A stretch of 64,000 nt of DNA from Myotis daubentonii (Eukaryota > Chordata > Mammalia > Chiroptera > Vespertilionidae): contig NC_081840.1 in the NCBI RefSeq assembly GCF_963259705.1, positions 144,877,549-144,941,548 on the forward strand. The letters are read 5' to 3'. Below the pieces are notes generated by a model. That model did not search any database. It was given only the letters and a program-made list of their open reading frames with translations, and had not been told where the DNA came from. Numbering within the stretch: the first letter of the stretch is position 1; each line of letters opens with the position of its first letter. Both the position numbers and the translations under genes were made by a program. Positions 48,838-61,109 of this stretch are shown here, piece by piece.

Positions 48838-48878
48838 TCCCCCTTTCTTTCTCTTTAAAATCAATAAATAACAATTAA
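48658..48878 (+). mobile_element. Older Ves-like SINE with (CT)n
   Basis: CTTGCCAAGTAGCTCAGGTGG head, GGGTTTGATCTCTGGTCAAGACAC middle, a CT run at 48789-48833, and a TTTAAAATCAATAAATAA end. Diverged. Confidence 0.82.
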
Positions 48879-49364
48879 GATAAAAAAACAGGTAGGAGTC
48901 TGGCACACATACAAAGAGTAGGATAGCAAGGCACCCCAGCTAAGAAAACAATGTACATGAAAGTCATGTTCAGGCAATTATATATAACACAGAGAGAGTT
49001 GCAATGATTGTATACGTGTGGAAATAACTTGACAAATCCAAACATTTATTTCTTCAAGAGTTTAATAATGAAAGAACTAGTCAAGATTATAGTTTATCTG
49101 GTAGGTAATGGGTATCCATTGAAGGGTTTTAAGTAGGTAAGTAACATGAAATATACCAATTTTATGGTAGCATGCAAGATGGGTGATGACTGGTTTGGAT
49201 ATTTTAGGTGGTGAAGAAGAAATATGGCCATTTCCTGGCATTTTCAGAAGTGATAAAGCCTTAGTTGGTAAGAAATAATTCTCCTACCACTTACACTTGG
49301 AAAGTAACTGTCATTCAGATTTTCATTAGATAATGCCTGGAAACCTCTAATAAATACTGGTATG
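48879..49364. other. Unassigned
   Basis: Around 49080-49170 (GGTAATGGGTATCCATTGAAGGG..AAGTAACATG) there is another trace of the unnamed old repeat. No gene. Confidence 0.4.
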
Positions 49365-49610
49365 CCACCATAGCTGGTTTGGCTCAGTGTTGGGAGAGTA
49401 GGCTCGCAGATTGAAGAGTCATGGGTTTGATTTTGGTCAAGGGCATGTACCTCAGTTGCAGAGTTGATCCCTGGAGCTGGTCAGAGCACCCAAGGGAAGT
49501 AACCAATTGATTTGTCTCTCTCACATTGATGTTTCTCTCTCTCTCTCCCTCCCTCCCTTCCACTCTCTCTAAAAAAAAAAAAAATCAATGGAGAAAATAT
49601 CATTTGGTCA
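49365..49610 (+). mobile_element. Ves SINE, diverged
   Basis: CATAGCTGGTTTGGCTCAGTG head, GGGTTTGATTTTGGTCAAGGGCATG, TTTCTCTCTC end, A-run 49571-49584 and the tail AATATCATTTGGTCAGGCTTAA. Confidence 0.88.
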
Positions 49611-49972
49611 GGCTTAATAACAAACAAACAAACAAAAAAACATTGGGATGCCATCCTTGGGAGTTCAGACTACCAATTCAAGTTTATTTCTTTATGCATA
49701 TTTTGATGATGTTTATCCATTTCTGATTTTATGCATGCTTATCAAAGCTGTGACTTTCTTTGGTCTTCTAAAGTATCATTTGCTGAAGGAATCACTTGAC
49801 AACTAACACTGCTATCAATACAAGCACAAGGATTATATAACGCCATTAATAAAAATAGTTCTCTCCCCAAATATTCAATCAATGTTTTTCAATACTCTGA
49901 TATTTTATTCATATAAAAATATATCTTCATTGAATAAAATTTAAAGTTTTTTAAAAATAAATTTTCATTAAT

Positions 49973-50185
49973 GCCCGATTGACGTGGCTCAATAGTTGAA
50001 CATTGACCTATGAACCAGGAGGTCACAGTTTGATTCCCAGTCAGGGCACATGCCCAGGTTGTGGACGTGATCCCCTTTGGGGAGCATGCAGGAGGCAGCC
50101 AATTAATGATTCTCTCTCAGCATTGATGTTTCTCTCTCCCCCTCTCCCTCCCTCTCTTTGAAATCAATAAAAAATATTTTAAAAA
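49973..50185 (+). mobile_element. Ves SINE
   Basis: GCCCGATTGACGTGGCTCAATAG head, GTTTGATTCCCAGTCAGGGCAC, and GAAATCAATAAAAAATATTTT tail. Flanks ATTTTCATTAATG and ATTTTCATTTATG suggest the duplication. Confidence 0.9.
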
Positions 50186-50764
50186 TAAATGAATACATTT
50201 TCATTTATGCAGAGACTGTGAACTTTGCTTCCTCTCCATCAATCTCAGCATTCTGAAGAACGAAGAAACCTATGGACAAAAGGATGCATACTCCAAAAAA
50301 ATGGTACTTGAGAAGGATTCCCTGATGCATGCAATGCTGTTCCTCCCATGTGAACAGTAGGTTTTACGTGGGCCATTTTTAATGCTTGTCTAATGCTGTT
50401 ACTCAATGACAAAAGTGGAAATTGTGTTGATTTGAGAATAGTATAGCATCTGAAATTAATTCTCTTATAGTCATTTATAATAAATACTAGAAGCCCAGTA
50501 CACAAAAATTTGTGATCTCAGGGGTGAGGGTGAGGAGTGGGGCCAGACCCATCAGCCCGACCTGCACCCTCTGTCATGTTCCTGGACCCTGGCCACTCCT
50601 GGCCTAGACACAGGCCTACAGGCTTGGGGCGGCCTGGCTCCCGAGGCCCCGATTTATCAAGAGAACAAAGTCAGCATTAGTTACAGCCCTCACCGAACCC
50701 AGTACACTGCATCTGTGCATACAACTGCCTCGTTCATGTGCCTGCTTCGCCCTACTGAATTACT

Positions 50765-50920
50765 AACATCTTGAGGACATAGCTCTGTCTTATCCTGCTT
50801 CACCTTCAGTGCCTGGCCTGGTGCCAGGGACCTGAGAGGGTTTGCTAAGTGAGTGAATGAGTGAATGAATGAGCAAGTGAATGAGTGAATGAATGAGCAA
50901 GTAAGTGAATGAGCAAGCAG
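50765..50920 (+). repeat. L2 3' end and expanded GAATGA repeat inside Helitron
   Basis: ACATCTTGAGGACATAGCTCTGTCTT..CAGTGCCTGGCCTGGTGCC resembles the L2 3' end; its normal TGAATGAATGAA terminus appears expanded at 50848-50920. It lies inside Helitron boundaries, so it was probably captured. Confidence 0.65.
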
Positions 50921-51039
50921 CTACTGGTGGGGATAGTTCGCACTCCACTCTGGGTTGCCTGACGCAAACCCTAGGCAGTTCCCGCCCTGCTCCCAGCGGC
51001 CCCACTCCCCTCCCCCAGCTGCATAGTATGCGCAGGGCA

Positions 51040-51620
51040 ATGGCGGCCTGGGTGTGTGTGTTGGCAGATCGGTGCATTACCACCTGCCAGCCATGGATCC
51101 CCATGGAGGGCCGCTTGTGGGCACAGCCAGTGACTGATTGGTGACGGCCAACCCGGGATCCCCGCGGGAGGGCCATTTGTGGGAGTGGCCATTGGCGGAT
51201 CAGTGTATTAGCACTGGCCAACCCGGGATCCCCGTGGGAGGGCCGTTTGTGGGAGTGGCCATTGGCGGATCAGTGTATTAGCACTGGCCAACCCGGGATC
51301 CCCGTGGGAGGGCCGTTTGTGGGAGTGGCCATTGGCGGATCAGTGTATTAGCACTGGCCAGCCCAGGATCCCCGTGGGAGGGCCGTTTGTGGGAGTGGCC
51401 ATTGGCGGATCAGTGTATTAGCACTGGCCAACCCAGGATCCCCGTGGGAGGGCCGTTTGTGGGCGTGGCCACTGGCATCCGTGCATTAGCACCTGCCAAC
51501 CCGGGATTCCCTCGCGAAGGCCGTTTTTGGGTGCAGCCGGTGGCTGATCGGTGCTTTAGAACCTGCCAGCCACGCATCCCTGTGAGAGGGCCGTTTGTAG
51601 GTGTGTCTGTTGGCGGATCG
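51040..51620. repeat. 70-bp tandem array inside Helitron (about 8 units)
   Basis: Units start at 51181, 51251, 51321 and 51391, exactly 70 bp apart and nearly identical (GGGAGTGGCCATTGGCGG..). Flanking units at about 51040, 51111, 51461 and 51531 are diverged. GC- and CpG-rich. The homogeneous centre suggests recent expansion. Confidence 0.93.
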
Positions 51621-51880
51621 CTGTGGTCCCTCTGGCCAGCCCTGGGTCAGGTCCCATACCGGCTGCCTGCCACCTCGGTTGCAGATAGCTGGCCGGGATG
51701 GCGGGGGCAGGCAGGATGGCGCTTTCCAGCCCTGCCTGTAGTATGCAAATTAGCTTCCATCTTGGTTGGCAGTTAACCGCCATCTTGGTTGGCAGTTAAT
51801 TTGCATATCAGCCTGATTAGCCAAAGGGAAGCATGTTGGAGCCACAGTTAATTACCATGTTTGTCTATTATTAGATAGGA

Positions 51881-52076
51881 TTTTATCCTGTTATTGTTTA
51901 AAGACTTTTTGTTTTTCTGAAACTGTTCCTCACTCATCTCAGTATTATTCCTCTTTAGTGAGCAGTTTAACTTCTGATAGAGCTCATGCTGTGTATGCAC
52001 ATGGATGGTTTCATTTCATGTGGTACTCAGCTTTTTGATCCTATCTTCAAACCTGGTCCAAAGCATGAATGCCAAG
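51881..52076. other. Unassigned
   Basis: Nothing recognised. Confidence 0.4.
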
Positions 52077-52294
52077 CTCTAGCCGGTTTGGCTCAGGATA
52101 GAGTGTCAGCTCCTGGACTTAAGAGTCCTGGGTTTGATTCTGGTCAAGGTCTGTGGGCTCAATCCCTGGCCCTGGTTGGGGTGCATGCGAGAGGCAACCA
52201 ATCAATGTTTCTCTCTCTGTGTCTCTTCCCCTCCTTTCCACTCTCTCTAAAAATCAATGGAAAAATAGCCTCAGATGAAGATTAACCAAAAAAG
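52077..52294 (+). mobile_element. Ves SINE
   Basis: CTAGCCGGTTTGGCTCAGGATAG head, GGGTTTGATTCTGGTCAAGG, and an AAAAATCAATGG tail followed by CTCAGATGAAGATTAACC, the same longer tail as the SINE at 2902. Confidence 0.9.
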
Positions 52295-52632
52295 AAGCAC
52301 CAAAGCAGGATTCTTGTTCAGGGCTATTGGTGAAAGTAAATGTCCTATATAAATTCAACTTACAGAAGTAAAATAAAAAAAAAGAGAGAAACTATGAAAT
52401 TTGGTGTCATCTGTGAAAATTGTCTGTTTGGTTTGAATTTGTATGGAAATATCTTAAATTCAAGTTCTAGAATGCTGTTTTGCTTCCATCAGCTTTAAAG
52501 CACCTGAAGCTACGGACCCTCAGAAATATTTCCATTAATAGGAAGGCTTCAGGATCTGTTGCTGTGACCAAACACTTCATTTAAAAACAGTTCAAACATG
52601 TTATGTTCAAAATATATCTAAATGTAAGAAGA

Positions 52633-52826
52633 GACCTAGCCAGTTTGGCTCAGTGGATAGAGGGTCAACCTACGGACTGAAGTTGTGGGCTTGATCCTCA
52701 TGGGGGTCATGCAAGAGGCAGCCAGTCAATGATTCTCTCTCATCATTGATGTTTCAATCTCTCTCTCCCTCTCCCTTTCTCTCTGAAATCAATAAATATA
52801 TATTAAAAAATAAAAATAAATAAATA
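52633..52826 (+). mobile_element. Ves SINE with internal deletion
   Basis: GACCTAGCCAGTTTGGCTCAG head. The GGTTCGATTCC box B region is deleted and joined to the second half (GGGCTTGATCCTCATGGG). Tail GAAATCAATAAATATAT. Confidence 0.88.
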
Positions 52827-55800
52827 TAAGGAGAAAAACTTTGGTTGTGCAAAGAACTAAGGTTTAAAATTGTGAGTGGGGTGAATAAAACCAGACTTCC
52901 CTAAAAACATATAGGAAATACAATAGCAAAGTTATTTTTTCTAAGTAATACTAATTAGTAGTTATTAATAAGGAAAAAAAGAAGTGACATAAGTTATTAA
53001 AAACATATAGTAGGAATTTTCCTCTTCATCAGCAATAACATTGTGAAGATGGCCATCATTTGAGTGGGGGTAAGTTATCTCTGATAACTAGGGAAGAAAG
53101 AGCAGAAAGATGGTGCTTTGTCTATATTTCTATTCTGAGATGGGAATGGGAAAGATAAGAATATAAGCTGATGTAGAAACACAGCAGGCACACAGAAGCA
53201 TTGAGATGAGTTGCCCTTTCACAAGTACTAACTGGGTAGGAGACCCAGATAAGAGGCTGGTGGCTTTTCTCTAAAAAGGAGCTGAAAATAATAATGAGGT
53301 GATGCCTGAAGCAGAAGCTGCAGGAGCCAGGCTCTCCGAGTCACAGAAATATTCCCATTTGTGAGCAGAGCAGCAATAGGTTCAATGTAATGCAAAGAAG
53401 GACAATAGATCAATATTTCAGGTTTGACTGAAACAGAAATTAAAAAATAGATTTAAAACATACTTGTATATAGGTATTGGTATCTCTTTCAATCTTGCCT
53501 CCAAAATATAAGATATAAACTCTTATATGGAATTTGCAAAGTAGAAATTACATCTTTGTTATCTAAATCAAAATTAAAACATTAGTGAAAGGTGACATCA
53601 AATATATATTTCACAATATAAATATACATCTGTGTGTGTTTACAAAACTCATATTCTAGAATAGAAGTTTAAATATTTTTCATTTACACTAAGAAAAAAA
53701 CTCATTCAGTCTGAGTTCCACAATCAATAATCTGTCTACTTAGGTTCAGCTACATACATTACAGACATTGTGCCTAGAAAAAATTGATCAGCCTTCATTA
53801 AAAACACCCTAATTTTTTTAATGACATTTACAAAATCACTGTCATTTTTGGAACTTAGAAGTAGGTTTTAAAGTTTTAACATTTGTACACAAGGATTTTT
53901 TAAAAGGCCATTTTAGCATAAGGTGGGGGGGGGGAGTCTCTGTTACAAGGGGGAAAGTTATTCAATAAATGTTCTTAATGTGAGTTATCAAATTGGAAGT
54001 AACCCCAGCCATACCACATGCAGTAAGAGGCTGCGAGACTTAGTCCAGATCTTCCTAGTCCCCTTCGGTAACTAGCTCTGTTCAGAGGGATTGCATCCCC
54101 TCCAGCTGCCTTAATTCACAACTACTCCCCAAAGACTAAATTTGACCCAGAGGCTTTTGGAACACATATGGTTAGTGAGTTAAGTACATCATTCAAGCTG
54201 AGCAGCCCTTCCTGTCTGTGGTAGAATTTAACATACTACTTCTGGCTAAAAGAAGCATTTCTAGTAGACTACATCTTCTCTCTCCGCAAACTCTCTTCCC
54301 ATATGCATTGGACTCTACTGTGCTCTTTATGCCTCTCCTTTTGGTGCCATAAGCTATAGCATAACCACCTAATGCATGTGCTGGCAACACAACCTGAAAT
54401 GCTGAGGGAGTAAATGCTCTATGGAACACAATTTGAACAGCAAACAGAGGATCCAGATCATAAAAACTTATCTTTCACCTTCCCCTTTGCAGACTGTACA
54501 AGAAGCCAAGGTTCCCTATGGTTCCTCAGGGCCATCCCACAACACTAAGTAAACATCTGTGGTTTCTTTGGATGCTGTGGCCATTTCAATAACACATCAC
54601 AATATATTTGTTTTCCCTTTGTCCCTTCCCCACTTCGCTTTTTCCTTTATTCTTGCTCTCCCTCACTTGTACTCTAAAATAAATCATTAGCATATACATT
54701 TGCCTCAAGTTTATTCTGTTTTCAAAAGCTAAGCAATGATGCCTGGTAAATTTCATTATTTTAATTGAATGGCATCATGAGCAAAAATCATGTGCTCATG
54801 ATAATATCCAATCGAAAGTCTGTAATACATTTAGGACATTCCAGAACAAATGTATCCCTAACCTTATATAGAAACAGAAAAAAGGAAAGGAGCACAAGCA
54901 TACCATTTTCAGTGGGAGAGTTACAGATGGTAAGATGCTCTATCTTTAGGAAAGAACAAGAAGATTTTGACATATCTTGATCTGGGAAAATAGTCACTGC
55001 CCATTAATCCTACATGTTTATGTGAGACGGAAAAAAGTCATTACTTTGTGGTTCAGTAGTATTAGGTCCCATAAGAGATTTCCCCAAAGGTCTTCTTTAA
55101 CACTTCTATTACTCCTACACATACATTTTGGATTTATCAAAGTTCTCCAAGAACAGCACTAAAAAGCTCTCGAACTTTGACTGGCTATTCATTTTGCCTA
55201 AATCCTCTCTCTCTCTCTCCTCCCCCACCACCCCCACCAGACACACTCACATACTCTTCACCTTGGATATTCATGATTCAGATAAAGGACTTCTTGTAAG
55301 CTTCCCTCCTTCTCATTGCAAAATAGCATTCCTGTCTTCACTTTTATAATCTCCAATTTATATTTCTATCTTAACATCTAGCTCATAGATAGCACTTACC
55401 TCTTTTTTCTATTTTTTTAACTATATTGGGATGTCCCTAAATATTAAAATTGTGCTGCTTTTATTTTTATATTATCAATATGTCTTATGAACCCTGAGAC
55501 ATGATAAGGACTCAGTGAAAAGGAACAAAGAGAAAGAAGAAGAGGTGACAAAAACGAAGAGGAGAAGGAAAGAAGAACATGAGAATGTACATGATCCGGT
55601 CTCCTTCCCTTCTTTCTTTCTCCCCCAATTGTGTTTTTGAAGAAAAGAGTCCAAAGTTAAAAATGACGCTACATATTTTTGAAAGTCCCAAAAATCATCC
55701 CAGTACTTCACTGCTCTATACCACAAAATATTTTAAGTCAAACTTCTGAAGGTTTTGTTTTTCTGATTGAAGCATTGCTTCAATGGTACCATAAAAAAAA

Positions 55801-57659
55801 TCAATAAAGAAAAGTTTTGTTTTCCAGAAATTTGTTTTGAGGGAAATTGTCCTGAAACACTTTAAATCTATAAACTAAGAGACATTTGTATTTAAATCCT
55901 GAAATTTGAATGGGGAAAAGGTACTCTATGAATTAGAATGGATCATTGGATAACTCATAATAAGCCTACTTATTCCAAAAAAGAGGTAGAAACTTGTAAA
56001 TACAGTGTTTTCAAGAACAAATTTGAGCACTAACAGACAAATCTCCTCCTGATCTTGAACCTCTAGGAAGGTGGACCTAGATGCATGGAAATCCTTCCTA
56101 AGAGAAATAGTTGCGCTACACCCGTGGCCTCAAACGCCGTGGCACGAGCAGTTTTCTCCAGAATGGGATTGTGGTACCCTGACAAAGTCAAAAGCCTGAA
56201 GAGGCAGTTCCTATTTTTTATTGTGTTCACCTGCCTATAATTATGTAATTACCTACAAAAATTTAGTCAGAGCATTGCAAATCTAAATTATTAACTTTAA
56301 CAATTGGCAAGCTGCTTTGATTAGTATTTTCATGGTGTAAGATATACTTTTGTCAGCTTTCACATGATCAGGTATGACTGGGAATTTGTTTATACAAAGT
56401 GTTTTCATTGTCTGTTTGGAGAAACAGAGGGAGAGGAGGGCAGGGGAATCAGGTGTGTCCCACATGGTTGAAGTCAGGGATGTCAGTGAGGAGAAACACA
56501 GAAGAGGTCCTCATTATCACTCCCCAAATGGCATATAATTTTAGTGTCAGGTTAGAAGAGTCTCCAGAGAATGTGACTTGAGAGAATCGGCCTGTCCTTT
56601 CGCAAATTAGACTAACAAGGATGTCAGTGTACGTGGCATCAACCCAGACTGTCATGCACAACTCCAGCCTTGACCAGGCAGCCCCTCTAACAGTATTGAT
56701 CAGTGCAGCTGCTCTTCTACGAAAAACACACGTCAATATATCGGTTATTTACTTTCCAGCGGAAACCCGGAGGCGGCAGCAATTTTTGAGAGAATTCTCT
56801 GACACATCTCATTTTCTATCCGTCTTAGGTGCTATGACTGTACACACACATTCATATTAGGCTAAGATCTCTGACTGCAGCTAGCTATTGGAATAGAAAA
56901 TCTTTTATTTTCTTGGCCATGACGGTGCTGAGTGACGCCCAATTTCAACTCAGGACGTGAAGTGTTTCTCGTCTCCCCGAGCAAATTGTCTGTGTCCATT
57001 TGTTTGCAGTAAGCAATTACAAAGAGTGACTTAGAGAAAATTTTAAGTAAAATTAAAAACGAAGAGACTCCACTGGCTATTATGCATGTACAGTTTTTCC
57101 CTCCTGAGGGAAAGTGTTTGGAGTGGAGATAAAAGTAATCGAAAGGGGCTAACAAAGGTGAGAGGTTCTAATTTGGAATGGAAAATAGGTGTATGATCTG
57201 AGAAGGTGAGACCATCCTTCCAAAAGAATTTGTAGAGCAACATGGACTGTTAGCTCTCATTATTCTTGCCTTCATCTCTGCATTTTTATGATATATTATA
57301 GATAAAATCCCTAAAAAGGAATAGTTTTATACGAGTGTTATTGTCTCCCCACCTAAAAGAGAAACGAGATGCTAAGTGTAGTTTATTTTTCAAGAGGAGA
57401 CGAGAGTGCTCTACCAGATGAGACATTTTTTTTCTTTATCAGATTAGGAATGTCAGACTGCACAATCATAAAGTATTGATCTCTCAAAACCAGACATCTC
57501 TGTCGCGGTGTCTCACAGGCATGAACATCTGCTCCATCTTTCGCAATATGACTCTTCCCCACGATCAGACACGCAAGCTTAATTATACTCTTTTTAAAAC
57601 TTCGTGACTGAGCACACATGTCCCAATACCACTCCCTCACTGAGCCTTTAATCTTGTTT
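52827..57659. other. Long single-copy region, no gene recognised
   Basis: About 4.8 kb with almost no interspersed repeats. The part 56100-57650 keeps more CpG than surrounding DNA. A G-run lies at 53925-53935, and a CT/C-rich patch at 55205-55240. Open frames at 56449-56736 (minus) and 56621-56860 (plus) have no domain I recognise. Confidence 0.5.
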
Positions 57660-57845
57660 TTTCATGTCTCTGTAATTTAAATTTAAACTTTTAAAATTTG
57701 TATTTTATTGAATTTCTTGAGGTGACATTGGTTAATAAAATTATATAGGTTTCAGGTATACAATTCTATAATACACCATCTGCATATTGTATTGTGTGTT
57801 TACCACCCCATGTCAAGTCTCCTTCAACTTTTAAAAATGTTAAAT
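57660..57845 (-). mobile_element. L1 3' UTR end, antisense
   Basis: TTATTGAATTTCTTGAGGTGACATTGG, AAAATTATATAGGTTTCAGG, ATACACCATCTGCATATTG, TGTGTTTACCACCCCATGTCAAGTCTCC, read on the complement, is the common laurasiatherian L1 3' terminus. Confidence 0.75.
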
Positions 57846-58610
57846 CACCATTCAGTCTTGTCATTTTTATTCTACTTTATACTAAGTCTACCTTTTTTTA
57901 TTTTACCATAGCTCTAATAATTCTAACCAATTTCAGAAATATCCACCTTTCAGAAAATTTGGAGACTGACTCCTACTCTACTTCTTTGATAACATTATAA
58001 GTTATCTACTCTATTATTTAAAAAAAGAGTGTTGTGTGCTGCATTACCATATTGTTTTACTTTTCCAAATAAAGTAATAACTCACAATTTTATTAATTTT
58101 TTGTATATCCTTGTCATAGATATAAGTGCTGGCAGCAAATTTGGGGGCAGCAATGTGCATTACCTGTCAGAGGAGCCTACACTATAACGCAAAATGCCAT
58201 GAAATAAAAGCAGTCAAAAGTCACCTGGGTATTGTAGAGAGAATGTGTTTAGGAATCCTCCTGCATGGGTACATCATATTCAATGAGGCCATTTTATAGT
58301 CTTAAGAACCATTTTTTTTTGTTTTTAAAAAAATGACATATTTGAGTCCAATTCATCAGTTGAAATTCAAGTATGAGATGATGCTTGAGATGGTGACAGG
58401 ATGGGTTATGATGGGCATTTAGAATGGAGAGAGATTGGGAATATTATGAGGAATGATGTGAGGCTCAGAAAAGAAGAAAGCAATCGGGTAAACTCTAGGA
58501 TGGTATAAACTAAGGAGTGTCTTTGTGCTATCTATAAGCTGTAGTTATATTGTAACATGGCTGTTTGGGACATTAAGATGATTGTGTTAAAACAAGTCAA
58601 ATCAATAAAC
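57846..58610. other. Single-copy region, no gene recognised
   Basis: Nothing recognised beyond possible extension of the L1 to about 57900. Confidence 0.4.
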
Positions 58611-58800
58611 CAAGCTTTCTTTGTTGTGGATGGCGGTCCTGTGCAGTGTAAGATGTTTAGCAGCACCCATAGCCTCTACCCACCAGACATCAGTAGGCTT
58701 TCACCCGGTTGTGACAACCAAAAAGTCTCCAGGCACAGCCAAATGTCCCCTACTGGGAAACAAAACTCCCACTTGAAAGCCACTGCTCTAAACATCTTAA
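58611..58800 (-). mobile_element. MER20-like hAT-Charlie remnant, antisense
   Basis: TTTGTTGTGGATGGCGGTCC, TGCAGTGTAAGATGTTTAGCAGC, TCTACCCACCAGACATCAGTAG, GTTGTGACAACCAAAAAG, CCAAATGTCCCCTACTGGG. This is the order of the MER20 family complement. The family name is from memory. Confidence 0.72.
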
Positions 58801-60344
58801 AATGTCTCCTTTTATTCTTTTGACTTCAAAGCATCTTTAATATCACCTGTTGTATATTTTTAAAGATCCTTAGAGTTCAGACAACTTCATATCTATGACC
58901 CATTAGTAGTGGTTAAGTCGTGCTTAGTTAGCCACATGATAAGAAAAGGAGGTTGATGACCCAGCCCTATCACAGATTTTTAAAACCCAACCACAGCTCT
59001 GTTCTCCACAATAGAATCTAGACTGTAAGCAAGCAAGGCAGGCCCAGTGCCTCCACATCTCCCTTTCGGGGCACTCTTACCACATGCACATGATACTCTT
59101 TACCCACAGGGTCGTTTCTTTGTATACTACCACTCCATTGAGAAAAATATCAAGGATGGTTGATGTTGGAACCCTGATGAGGGAAGCCACTCTTTTAAGA
59201 CATACTCTTAGAGACTGCTAATTTTTCTCACAGGACAACAAAGTAGGCTCTGGTATCTGGAAAAAAATAATATTATTTCTATTTTAGCTAATTCAAAGGT
59301 CCATGATAAGTTTCATCTTAATGTAAAAATTCCCACCATGAGCTCCTTCAGATTTGTACAATTTTTAATCCTATGGTTTTTGTTTAAAGGGTCCAAGCAA
59401 AATTGTATAAAGTTAGACAAATCTATCTAACAGAATTTTATTAGAGTTTTAAAGGCAGTAGACTTGTTTTTAAATTTGGTATATGACTAAGTACCTTGTA
59501 GAAACAGTTACACCTTTTCTATAATTTTTACATTTCCAAGGATTTTGTGCCTTTCTCTTCCTGATCTCATAAACTTTTCTAAATTTCTTGGGAAATGAAA
59601 GATTCTAAAAAATCATAAAGTTCCTGTTATTTCCTAAACAGCATGCAAAGCTGTTGCATAATCTCAAAAAAAAAAGATAGACAGGACAGACCTTACAAAT
59701 ATATTTTAACGCTCTGAAATGTAGACAAGAATATGTAAATTGAAAGTAAATTTATTTTAGTGAACTGGCAAGAAGGAAAAAATATAGGGCCATATGTTAC
59801 CATCAGTTTTGCTATGCATATTTGGGGGGGGGGGCGTGCAGTTTCTTAAGCCAGGCATTTCAGTCCATAAAATGCCTTGCATAGGTAATCACAAGTTGGC
59901 AAAAGTAGTAGACAGTGTTGAAAGTTAGAAATGAGGACAATGTTTTGTTGGTGGCTAAGTAGAATTGGGAACTTGGTCTAAGAGGGATGGAGATGAGGGT
60001 ATGATAATTTTACTTAAGTAAAAATGGTATCATTGAATATAAAAATTCTTACCTGGAAGCAGAGATTCTTTGCTTAATGATCTTTCCTCCTGTTGGTCTC
60101 CCTATTCAGAGGAGCAATTTTAAAAATAAGCTACAATGTAAAGAATGCATATTGCAGCTCACCTAGATGTCCTAGGCATTAAATAATTTTTCCTGTCATG
60201 GTTTGTTTCAATAAAAAATATCACAGTATGTACAGGAAGTCAGTCTGAGTTTTAGCAATGAGCACAAATAATAAATTATGTGGATTTTAATATAAGTAAT
60301 ATGCTACATGAAAACAAGCTTTTATCTGCTCTGACTATAATCTA
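58801..60344. other. Single-copy region, no gene recognised
   Basis: About 1.5 kb AT-rich; a G-run at 59824-59834. No gene seen. Confidence 0.45.
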
Positions 60345-60400
60345 CAGTAACAATGCCTGGCATACAATAAGTGCTCAATAATTTTTAAATGAATGAATTT
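60345..60400 (+). mobile_element. L2/MIR 3'-end fragment
   Basis: AACAATGCCTGGCATACAATAAGTGCTCAATAATTTTTAAATGAATG is the shared 3' terminus of L2/MIR-type elements. Confidence 0.55.
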
Positions 60401-60463
60401 GTTAACAATTGTTTTATACATGACACCAGAAGCTTATATATTTTACATGAATAATTATTATCC

Positions 60464-60465
<2 letters not shown>

Positions 60466-60507
<42 letters not shown>
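60466..60507. repeat. (GA)n microsatellite
   Basis: Uninterrupted GA run. Confidence 0.96.
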
Positions 60508-60510
<3 letters not shown>

Positions 60511-60527
60511 TTGGATTTTGTACATTT

Positions 60528-60729
60528 CTTTTAAAAATATATATTTTTATTGATTTCAGAGAGGAAGAGAGAGGTAGAAAAAGATAGAAACATCAATGAT
60601 GAAAGAGAATCATTGATTGGCTGCCTCCTGCACACCCTGCAACCCAGGCCTGTACCTTGACTGGGAATTGAACCATGACCTCCTGGTTCACAGGTCAATG
60701 CTCAACTACTGAACCACACTGGCCAGGCA
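60528..60729 (-). mobile_element. Ves SINE, antisense
   Basis: Tail complement ATATTTTTATTGATTTCAGAGAGG, box B complement GGAATTGAACC, head complement CCACACTGGCCAGGC. Direct repeats GGATTTTGTACATTT (60513-60527) and GGACTTTGTACATTT (60730-60744). Confidence 0.93.
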
Positions 60730-60744
60730 GGACTTTGTACATTT

Positions 60745-61109
60745 TCACAAAAGATTAAAGATTGCTCAATAATGACAAGATTTTATAATGTGTACGCTTT
60801 TATCACTTAATAAGCATTTTCCCATGGTTTGTAATAAATGATTCAGAAGACAGAATTCCAACTATTTCAAAAGACAGAATTCTAATTTCTGAGACCATAG
60901 GCAGACTGAATCTCTAAATTTATATCTCTTAATCTATGAAGTCATAAGAAAACAGCTCTCATAGTGTTCCTGTGAGAATTAAATGGATTAATGTACACAA
61001 AATTCCTTGGAAGAATATAAAGTACTGGATAAATATAGCATTACTGAAGTTATTCTCAGAGAACAAAGAACATGCATGAATGTAAAGATCTTCACATATT
61101 AGCAGTTAT
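60745..61109. other. Unassigned AT-rich sequence
   Basis: Nothing recognised except a small direct repeat around 60845-60892 (AAGACAGAATTC twice). Confidence 0.4.

Larger units (their letters stand above)
50487..51880 (-). mobile_element. Large HeliBat-type Helitron with captured DNA and tandem array
   Basis: The minus strand starts TCCTATCTAATAATAGAC at 51880 and ends GGGCTTCTAG at 50487. The terminal hairpin is partly decayed (TACACAAAAATTTGTGA). 1,394 bp. Inside (plus-strand order): an L2 3' end-like piece (about 50765-50850), a GAATGA-rich minisatellite (50848-50920), a 70-bp tandem array (51040-51620), and a 5' module with two CCATCTTGG YY1-type sites and an ATTTGCAT octamer. Confidence 0.9.

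Noticed and set aside
51181..51460. Regular repeat with constant spacing that could suggest a CRISPR array
   Set aside because: The whole 70-bp unit repeats with no unique spacers, and it lies inside a Helitron in mammalian DNA.
56449..56860. Overlapping frames of 95 (minus) and 79 (plus) residues as a possible small gene
   Set aside because: No recognisable domain, no splice or promoter context, and frames of this length arise by chance in this DNA.
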